A stretch of 55,287 bases of DNA, from the NCBI GenBank assembly GCA_020723325.1, contig DYJD01000038.1:1-55287 (forward strand), in the 5' to 3' direction. This document shows, one piece after another, positions 1 to 7,300 of the stretch (position 1 is its first letter; every line of letters begins with the position of its first letter). The stretch comes from Desulfosudis oleivorans (lineage in GTDB: Bacteria; Desulfobacterota; Desulfobacteria; Desulfobacterales; SURF-7). Both the position numbers and the translations under genes were made by a program. The notes beneath the pieces were generated by a model that was not told the origin of the DNA, searched no databases, and worked only from the letters and a program-made list of their open reading frames with translations.

Positions 1-1
1 A

Positions 2-61
2 CTTCATGAAGAGGCTTTCCGGTACTTTGGCGGCACGGTGCAATATGTGGTGCTGTTTTAG
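2..61 (+). pseudogene. IS21-type transposase (IstA-like) fragment
   Basis: The first 60 bases read in frame 2 as a short peptide with EAFRYFGGT, ending at TAG (59-61). IS21 IstA integrases have a similar HxEAFxYFGG segment just before the conserved PDN of the catalytic core, so this looks like a piece of an istA gene cut off at the window edge and by an early stop. The TCACAATG repeats at 436-474 resemble IS21 terminal repeats and support the idea. Only 19 residues are visible, so the assignment is tentative. Confidence 0.4.
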
Positions 62-499
62 GGGTCAAATCTCCGTTTGACTTTTTCTCAATTTCTGGGC
101 TTTCCGTTTGAGTGAAAAGGGGACATTTCCCTTCTTTACTTACACTATTTCTGGCCATAACTGCCCTTCATCCAGATGGATACACATTACAGTTTCAGTT
201 TGGAAATATCCCCCGAATAGCTGGGGCTTATATGCTATGCACGGGAATGCGTATGAGCGGTGTTCGATTGGTTTGCAAGTTATAAAGGAGTAGCTGAAAC
301 AGATTCACCAAAAAGGGGGCAGTCCCCTTCACTGTGATCCTTCAATTGCCATAAAACCTCCCTAAAATGAATTTGGGAAGGCTTAACGTGAAATAGGTGA
401 ATAAATCCAGCGTCGGATCGCTATAAAATGAGTTGTCACAATGTTCCGGAATGGTCGTCACAATGCAGCGGAATAGGCATATTTTTTCAGATTTAATCA
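62..499. other. Intergenic stretch with IS-like debris
   Basis: No convincing gene is present. The region holds two AAAAGGGG(A/G)CA-type tracts (about 115-130 and 311-330) of the kind that end transposon-like elements, and the paired TCACAATG repeats near its right end. I read it as the decayed remains of an insertion sequence next to the toxin-antitoxin pair. Confidence 0.5.
436..474 (+). repeat. Two 17-bp direct repeats, probable IS21 end
   Basis: TCACAATGTTCCGGAAT (436-452) and TCACAATGCAGCGGAAT (458-474) are 22 bp apart and share 15 of 17 bases. IS21-family termini carry several such subterminal transposase-binding repeats, and an IstA-like fragment lies at 2-61. No exact element boundary or target duplication can be fixed here. 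Confidence 0.45.
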
Positions 500-817
500 T
501 TATCTTGACCGCTTGGCAATGAGCTTGATCTTCAGATCGCATCCGACAGCTTCGGCATATTTACGGAGTGTGGCGATAGATGGGGAGTGTTTTTTTTTGC
601 CACCACCTGATTCTATACGGGCCACAGCGGGGGGCTTGGTGCCCATCCGGTGGGCAACTGCTTCTTGTGTCAGTCCGGCCTTTCTTCTGGCTTTAATAAG
701 TTCATCAAACAGGGCGAATTCATCTTCAAGGGAATCATATTCGGCCTTGAATTTCGGATCTTTCATCCAGTCCGATACCATTTCATCATGTGTTTTAGTT
801 TGTTTAATCCTATTCAT
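500..817 (-). CDS. HigA-like antitoxin (XRE family HTH)
   Basis: A 105-residue protein with a Cro/C1-type helix-turn-helix at about residues 42-95 (KAGLTQEAVAHRMGTKPPAV then IATLRKYAEAVG). It would neutralise the toxin encoded just upstream and repress their shared promoter. The start codon overlaps the end of the toxin gene by 8 bp, so the order is toxin first and antitoxin second, as in HigBA modules. The N-terminal 40 residues form a charged helical extension common in this antitoxin type. It lies next to IS remnants, which fits the horizontally mobile habit of such pairs. Function is family inference. Confidence 0.85.
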   Translation of the reverse strand: MNRIKQTKTHDEMVSDWMKDPKFKAEYDSLEDEFALFDELIKARRKAGLTQEAVAHRMGTKPPAVARIESGGGKKKHSPSIATLRKYAEAVGCDLKIKLIAKRSR

Positions 818-1136
818 GACGAACCTCCAACACCCTTTTTCGGGCTATTTCTAACTCTTTTTTCGGTGTTTTCTCACTCTTTTTGATAAATTCATGCAGA
901 ATGACAATTCTGCGCTTGGTAATCGTACAGAAAAAAGCCCTGCCGATTCCTTCTTTACCAATAGCTCTGATTTCAAACAAATCGCCCCCCATGGATCGGG
1001 TAAATGGCATTCCCAGATTAGGACCCCATATTTTCATTCTCTCGGTAACCCTTGTATAAAAAGCTCGGATGCCAAGAGGCCAACCATCAATGGCTTGCCT
1101 TACTTTCTCGCTGTAGTAAGTGATTTCCCAATCCAT
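810..1136 (-). CDS. HigB/RelE-like toxin (phage Gp49-like family)
   Basis: About 108 residues from the ATG at 1136 (MDWEITYY). An upstream in-frame start at 1196 would add 20 residues that do not look like family sequence. The core LFEIRAIGKEGIGRAFFC and the tail VILHEFIKKSEKTPKKELE match the Gp49-like (PF05973) branch of the RelE/ParE fold, whose members are ribosome-dependent mRNA interferases. The conserved pattern F-K-K-x-x-x-K-T-P is visible. It is cotranscribed with the overlapping antitoxin. No clear ribosome-binding site precedes it, which is common for toxins kept at low expression. Confidence 0.85.
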   Translation of the reverse strand: MDWEITYYSEKVRQAIDGWPLGIRAFYTRVTERMKIWGPNLGMPFTRSMGGDLFEIRAIGKEGIGRAFFCTITKRRIVILHEFIKKSEKTPKKELEIARKRVLEVRHE

Positions 1137-1790
1137 GGATTGATTAATAACAAATTTGTTAATATGCCGCAACCAAAATCCGGCTTGATAGTTCAATGGT
1201 CAATACGAAGCGGCCCAGTCAAACAAATTGACAACAGAATAGAAGAAAAGGGGGACACGTCAATAGCGCATAATACAGAAAGCTCATTGCGTTACGACTA
1301 ATCGAAAAAGGGGACGGGAGTAATCGAAAAAGGGGACGGGAGAACCATGCATTCTACAGTCATGTTCGATTTGGCAGTCTAATTTTTAAAGAGCTAAAGG
1401 GAAACGGAGACAAAGAGCCATCCGGACATCGGCCCTTATTTCCAGAACAGCCTTAGACGGATTTCCATCAGGGGGATAAGGATATTTAAGTTGGTACGAT
1501 CATACATCGTGAACCGACCACTTCATTTTCTTGCAAATCGAACCTGCTTTTCAGTAGCCGTTGCATCCTTGATATTGAGATTTTAATAGCCCGCAACATA
1601 GCCAACAGGGTGAATAATTAGGTCAATCGAATTTATTTTTGATTTATAAAAGTATCAATAAGTTTATCAGTATGAATCCTGGTTGTAAAGAGGCCAGTCT
1701 TTAAAAGAACCGCGAATGAACGCAAATCCACGCAAATATCAAGGGCGATTGACGGATTCAGTTTTATGGGGAGCGCATTCCGGTCGGTTT
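1137..1790. other. Intergenic region without a recognisable gene
   Basis: No coding region here is convincing. It contains a perfect tandem 22-bp duplication at 1299-1342 and a fragment near 1712 with ACGCAAATCCACGCAAAT, a widespread short dispersed motif. No promoter or terminator is clear. Confidence 0.5.
1299..1342 (+). repeat. Perfect 22-bp tandem duplication
   Basis: The unit TAATCGAAAAAGGGGACGGG plus AG occurs twice with no spacer (1299-1320 and 1321-1342). The AAAAAGGGGACGGGAG core resembles the AAAAGGGGAC ends of transposon-like elements also seen at about 115 and 1247. Confidence 0.7.
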
Positions 1791-4199
1791 TTATTCCTTT
1801 TCAAGCACGGTGAACTTCTTGACCAGCCGCTCGCCGTTTTCGTCCACCAGGGTGAGGGTGTGCGGGCCGGGTGGCGGCATGAGGGCCATTTGATGGATTT
1901 CCCGGGTGGTGCCGAGATAGGTTTCGTCCAGATGCCAGTAAATAGCCGCACGCAAATCGCGATGGGCGGCCTGGAACAGGCTGCGGCCTCTTTCGCCGTC
2001 GAGTTCCAGGGGCACATAGATCAGGGTGTTGCGGCTCGGGTAGAGCAGGCTCATGGCCGGGGTGTGGGTTGATGCCAGCGCCTCAAGGCAATCCGGCCGG
2101 TAGGCTGGCAGGGGCTTGTAGTCGGAACGGCTTTTGCGGAAATACCATTCCATGGCCGGCGGCAGCACGAACCATTTGATGGCTTGCATGTCGTTTATGC
2201 GGGCGCACTGGGAATGCAGGCGGAATTGCCCGACTGCATCGCAATGAATGGTGCGGCAATAGGGGCAGGCCGGGCTGCCCAGGCCGGCGGCGGGCACCAG
2301 CGTGTTTTTGGTCTCCCGGCAGTCCAGGCCGGCGCGATGGCCGCTGGCTGCGCATACGGCAATGGAAACCAGCCCGGGTGGCGGAAGATAAAACCAGTCC
2401 TGCTCCCCCAGGATGCGGAACAGGTCAAAGAGAATCGGGGCCGCGGCATGGACACCGGTAAGACCGGGCCGGCCTTCACCGTGGGCATTGCCGGTCCATA
2501 CCCCCACGGCATAGCGGGGGGTCACGCCCACGGCCCAGCCGTCCCGGAAGCCGTAACTGGTGCCGGTTTTCCAGGCGATGCGGCCGGCGGATTTGAAGCT
2601 GCGCCAGTCACCTTCCTCTTCGGGCCGCACCAAGTCGGACAGGGTGTTCAGGGTCAGCCAAGCCGCGGCCGGGTCCAGGGGGGCTTTCAAGGCCGGGGCG
2701 GCTGACGGAACAGGCCAATGCTGACCCGCACCTACAGGGGTTGGGATGAAATTGGGCGGGAAAAAGGCCCTGGCCTGGGAGTCCCTGGTCTGGGAAAGGG
2801 CCAGCCGGGCTAGGCCGGCATAGATGCCGGTGATTTCCCACAAACTGCTTTCAGCGCCGCCCAGGATCAGGGACAGACCGTATTCATCGGCTTTGCGGTT
2901 GAGGGTGGTCATGCCCACGGCTTTCAGCAAGGAGCAAAAGCGACCCACGCCGTAGGACTGGAGCATCCGCACCGCCGGCACGTTCAGGGAGCGGATCAGG
3001 GCCGTGTTAGCCGGCACGGCCCCCTGGTAGGTTTTGGCAAAGTTCTGGGGGGTGAAACTTCCCAGGCGGGTGGGGATGTCCGGGAAAAGCGTGCCGGGCA
3101 GCATTTCCCCGCTATCCAGCATGCCGGCGAATAAAAGTGGTTTCAGAATGCTGCCGGTGCTGCGTTTGGCCATGATGATATCCACGTAGTTGCCGTGCTC
3201 CTTATCCGGGCTTTTGGGAATGTTGCCGATGTAAGCTAGAACATTGCCGGTCTTCACGTCCAGGATCAGGGCCGCGGCGTTTTCAATGCGGGCCTGCCGC
3301 AGGCGCAGATGATGTTTCTGCAGGATTTCATCAGCCGGGATTTGGATCTCCTTGCGCAGGGTGGTTTTCAGGCGGTGTGCGTCAACGCCTGCTTTTATGG
3401 CCATGGCCTTATTGGTCCGGACCCGATCCAGAAGGTGCGGGGCCAGATTGGGAACCGGGGTATTCCAGGCCGGCAAGGGTTCTTGCTTGGCCAGGCGGCA
3501 GGTGAGGGCGTCCAGGCTGCCTTTGGCCAGCAGGCGGTCCAGCAGGCGGTTGCGTTTTTTGATCAGCAGATGGGGATTCTTGCCGGGGTGGATCAGGGCC
3601 GGACTGTTGGGCAGCACGGCCAAAACCGCGGCCTCGGCCCAGGTCAGGTCCTTGGGGGCATGGCCGAAAAAGCGCCAGGCAGCGGCCTCAATGCCCACCA
3701 CATTCCCGCCAAAGGGCGCATGGGCCGCATACAAGGACAGAATTTCAGCCTTGCTCCGGTGAAATTCCAGGCGCAGGGCCAGCAGCATTTCGATGATTTT
3801 TTCAGGGATGGAGCGCGGCCGACGGGTCCGGGACAGACGGATGACCTGCATGGTGATGGTGGAGGCACCGCTCACGGTCCTGCCGGCCAGGAGATTCTGC
3901 TTGGCGGCCCGGATCAGGGCCAGGGGATCAACGCCGGGATGCTGATAAAAGCGCCGGTCCTCAAACAACAGCAGGGCTTCGATGAAACGCTCCGGTATCT
4001 CGCCGGCAGGCGGAAAGCGCCATTGATCATCAGTGGCAATGGCGGCGCCCAGCAGCTCGTTGTTTTGATCCAGCAGCACCTGGGAATAGGGGGTGTGGAA
4101 AAGTGGTTTGTTTGTGCCGGAGAAAAGAAAAAGCAACAGGCCCAGGAAGGTGGATAGAATAGAAGCGATTGCAATTTTTTTGAAATCGGTTTTGATCAT
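1791..4199 (-). CDS. pbpC: Penicillin-binding protein 1C
   Basis: An 802-residue bifunctional peptidoglycan synthase anchored by one membrane segment (about residues 9-27). The family-51 glycosyltransferase domain carries EDRRFYQHPG with E80. The transpeptidase domain shows S-I-L-K (nucleophile S350, K353), S-L-N (S404-N406) and KTGTS starting at K544. A C-terminal BiPBP_C beta domain (about residues 715-802) is typical of PBP1C. It lies downstream of the alpha-2-macroglobulin gene on the same strand, the well-known partnership for this gene in Gram-negatives. The 188-bp gap between them holds a 28-bp palindrome and a hexamer repeat element. All catalytic motifs are intact. No strong ribosome-binding site precedes the ATG. 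Confidence 0.95.
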   Translation of the reverse strand: MIKTDFKKIAIASILSTFLGLLLFLFSGTNKPLFHTPYSQVLLDQNNELLGAAIATDDQWRFPPAGEIPERFIEALLLFEDRRFYQHPGVDPLALIRAAKQNLLAGRTVSGASTITMQVIRLSRTRRPRSIPEKIIEMLLALRLEFHRSKAEILSLYAAHAPFGGNVVGIEAAAWRFFGHAPKDLTWAEAAVLAVLPNSPALIHPGKNPHLLIKKRNRLLDRLLAKGSLDALTCRLAKQEPLPAWNTPVPNLAPHLLDRVRTNKAMAIKAGVDAHRLKTTLRKEIQIPADEILQKHHLRLRQARIENAAALILDVKTGNVLAYIGNIPKSPDKEHGNYVDIIMAKRSTGSILKPLLFAGMLDSGEMLPGTLFPDIPTRLGSFTPQNFAKTYQGAVPANTALIRSLNVPAVRMLQSYGVGRFCSLLKAVGMTTLNRKADEYGLSLILGGAESSLWEITGIYAGLARLALSQTRDSQARAFFPPNFIPTPVGAGQHWPVPSAAPALKAPLDPAAAWLTLNTLSDLVRPEEEGDWRSFKSAGRIAWKTGTSYGFRDGWAVGVTPRYAVGVWTGNAHGEGRPGLTGVHAAAPILFDLFRILGEQDWFYLPPPGLVSIAVCAASGHRAGLDCRETKNTLVPAAGLGSPACPYCRTIHCDAVGQFRLHSQCARINDMQAIKWFVLPPAMEWYFRKSRSDYKPLPAYRPDCLEALASTHTPAMSLLYPSRNTLIYVPLELDGERGRSLFQAAHRDLRAAIYWHLDETYLGTTREIHQMALMPPPGPHTLTLVDENGERLVKKFTVLEKE

Positions 4200-4212
4200 T
4201 GTTTTGGCGTAT

Positions 4213-4240
4213 GTAGGGGCGGTTCGCGAACCGCCCCTAC
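4213..4240. repeat. 28-bp perfect palindrome, copy 1
   Basis: The core GGCGGTTCGCGAACCGCC sits inside a perfectly self-complementary 28-bp sequence beginning GTAGG and ending CCTAC. Related copies are at 12041-12068 (one central mismatch) and 44355-44382. Such GC-rich REP-like hairpins may stall exonucleases or terminate transcription. This copy lies between alpha-2-macroglobulin and pbpC. Confidence 0.9.
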
Positions 4241-4259
4241 CGTTCCCACCTTTTACTTG

Positions 4260-4370
4260 CAGGGCAATCGCATGTGTGAATATGTCCTATCATCGGGGTC
4301 GGGGTCGGTATCGGAATCGGTATCGGATTGTTTTTTCCGACCCCGACCCCGACCCCGACCCCGAAAAAAC
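4260..4370. repeat. Hexamer (TCGGNN)n inverted-repeat element, copy 1
   Basis: It begins with the end motif CAGGGCAATCGCATGT (4260-4275). Six tandem hexamers of TCGG plus two bases (4293-4328) are followed by a T-rich loop and a complementary CCCCGA-type arm (4337-4364). The transcript would fold into a long hairpin. The opposite end motif is missing, so this copy is truncated. Confidence 0.85.
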
Positions 4371-4387
4371 AACTACTCCATGATCCT

Positions 4388-7300
4388 TTATTTCCCTTCG
4401 GCCTTGACAACCTCCACCCATTTCCCCGGCACCTGGGCGTGGATGGCGGCGTCGTACATGGCTTCCACCTTGAACATGGGCAGATAGAATTTTCCGCGGT
4501 AGGCGGCATTCAGCAGGACGATGTATGTCTTGGTTTCACCCTGGTTGATCTTGAAATAGGTGTACACCCGATCATCCTTGATATCCTGGTAGTCAAAAGT
4601 GGAAATTCCGGAAACCGCGGTGGGATCCATGCGGATATTGCGGATTTCCCAACCGGAGGGGAACAGTTCGCTCAGGGCCAGGGCTTCATAGAGGCCTTCC
4701 TGGCCGGTGTTCTGGATGGTCACCCGTGCGCTGAAATCAGTGCCCTGCTCGATTTTTGTCGGATCAAGGTCATGCTCGGAGGCATCCAGAAAACGGGCGG
4801 ACAGGCTCAGGCCGTTTTCAGAAGCTTTTTCAGCACCCATGGGCGGCAGGCCCTGCATGATCAAACGCGGGTACAAGGTGGTTGCGCCGTTGTTCTGAAT
4901 GCGGAGTTTACCGGCAACGGCTTTATCCGGCAGAATGGGTATCTGGATGACCGGTGCCGATTCCGCTACATGGATGGCCGTGCCGCCGTTCCAGGTATAG
5001 TCGAATTCCATGGGGGTGCCGGCCAGGGCGCCGGCATAGCGGGCCATGGCCATCAATTCATAGGCACTGGTCTGGGTGCTGAGCCAGAGGTTGCCGGTGA
5101 GACTTTCGGATATCTCCCGGGCCAGGGCTTCGCCTTCCCCGGACCTTTTCATCAGGCACAGGGCTTGAAGGATCATGGCCTTGTCCCGTAAATCCGAGCC
5201 GTAGGTATTGGCCAGTTCCCGGTAAGGCTCGACCTTGATGTCTCCGGTCTTGGCCAGTTGGGCCGCGGCTTCGGGCTGGCCGGCCAGGAAATAAGCCGCC
5301 GCCAGATTCCATTTGGCGGTGACCGGAAGATCTTTATATTCCCGCAGGCGATTCATGGCCCCCAGATCCGGGTCGCCGGCCAGGGCCAAGGTAAACAGCC
5401 GATAGGCTTGGATCAGCTCGGAAGCGGCGGAGCCGGTCATCCAGGAACGGGCCTTGGCCTTCTGATAGGTCTTCCATTGGGAGAGCATCTGCTGGGGCAC
5501 GAGATAGCCGGTTTTTTCCGCTTCCACCAAATAATGGCCCACATAATTGGAAACCCAGTCCTCGGGGCGTTGATCGCCGGGCCAGTATTGGAATCCGCCG
5601 TTGAGGGCCTGGAATGTGCGCATCTTCTGAATGGCGGCTTCCATATACCGCTGGATTTGGTCCTGCTTTTCCGGGGAAAGCTTGGCCAGTTTTTCAAGAT
5701 ACAACTGGGGGAAAGCCGCTGAAGTGGTCTGTTCCAGGCACCCGTGTGGATAGCGAATCAGGTAGGACAGGCGTTTGCCCAGATCCAGGGGCAGAATGGC
5801 GGAAACCTCCAAGGTGGCGGTATTGGTGCCGGGCCGGCCGGGGAGCGTGATTTCCTGCTCAAAGACCGCGCCCTTTTCGATCTTGCCCTGAACCACCTCG
5901 GTCACAGATTCCGAACTGGAGCGCACATCGATTTCGGTCTTTTCTTCTGCTTTTTCATCACCGCTCACGGCGGTTACAAAAACCCGGGCAATTCCCGGTT
6001 CCGGCTCGGCCGCCAACTTCATTTCCACAATTTCCTCCCCCTGGGCGCTGAAGGTGATGCGCTTTTTCATCTCACCCACGACTTTGAGGGGACCTTCGGT
6101 TTTGATCTCCACGGTCACGTCCTTGACTTTGGGGTCCATGGCGAACACGGTGATGGGGAAATCCACGCTTTCCTCGGGCCCCAGCACCCGCGGCAGGGTG
6201 CTGGCAATCATGAGGGGTTTGCGAACAAAGACCGCTTTATCGGTAAAGCCGAAGGATTTTTCATGGGCAGCCACCACCATGATCCGGACGGAGCCGATGT
6301 ATTGGGGGATATCGATTCCATGGGTGCGGACAGCGTCGGTTCCCAGGCTGAAAGGCCCCAGGAAGCGGACCAGGGGCGGAAAACGCCGGGCTTTCTTTTT
6401 GGCTTTGTCCATCAAGGCCTCATCGCCGCCGATGGCCAGGAGTTTTTCCAGTTTGCCGCCGTAGGCCCCGGAAATCAGGTCGAACAGATCCCAGGTTTTT
6501 ACCCCCAGGGCCACGGTTTGGTAAAAATGGGTCCAGGGGTCCGGGGTTTTGAAGCGGGTCAGATCCAGGAGCCCTTCATCCACCAGGGCCAGGGTATAGG
6601 TCATGGGCCGTTTGGAGGATTCTGAGACGGTGACCACGGCCTTTTCACCGGGGGTGAACACTTCCGGGCTTTCAATCACCGGCGCCAGTTTGGTGTCCGG
6701 ATCATAGACATTCATGCGGGTGACGCCGTACAGGCGGATGGGCAGGTCGTTCTCCCCCTGGCCGTGGGGTTGGAGATAGGTCACATGCAAGTAAACATTG
6801 GGGGCCATGTCCTTGCCGGCTTTGAAACGATAGCGGGTGGCTTCGCCTTCGGGTTCAACCCAGGCGGTATGGAGCACCTGGGAATTGGATTCCACGCTCA
6901 CAAGGGCGCGGCCGCCTTTGCCGGTGGGGATGGTGAGCAGAACTTCTTCACCCACCTGGTAATCGGTTTTATCCGTGGAAAAACTGAGCATGGAAGCACT
7001 GCCGGGCATATCCTTGCGGCCCCGGCCGGCCCAGCCGGGCCAATCCACATAAAAAGCCCTTCCGGTGGAATGCCCGCCGTTGACATCGGTCACCCGGATG
7101 AGGAAGCGCCCCCATTCGGGAAATTTGATTTCAAGCGGCCATTGGGCCTGGCCGTTGACCACTTCAAGCTCATTGGCGGTGATGGGTCGATATTCCTCGC
7201 CGGAAGCAAAACCGGCCAGATTGTCCGCGCCTTTATCCCACCACCAGCGCCATTTGATTTTAAACAGTTCCACCTTGACGCGGCCATCGGGGACCGGCTT

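Noticed and set aside
3309-4157. 282-residue plus-strand frame opposite pbpC
   Set aside because: Composition is GQ-rich and antisense to a gene with all catalytic motifs in place.
4260-4370. Hexamer arrays as a CRISPR array
   Set aside because: The repeat unit is 6 bp, there are no spacers, and the arms are inverted, not direct.
4237-4509. Open frames with GVGVGVG and IPIPIPT peptides across hexamer repeats (also near 10062, 30580 and 44183)
   Set aside because: These result from the six-base period of noncoding TCGGNN arrays and have no ribosome-binding site or homologous domain.
5744-6625. Long plus-strand open frames opposite the alpha-2-macroglobulin gene
   Set aside because: They are GC-bias shadows of a well-supported gene, rich in G, H, F and Q, with no domain.
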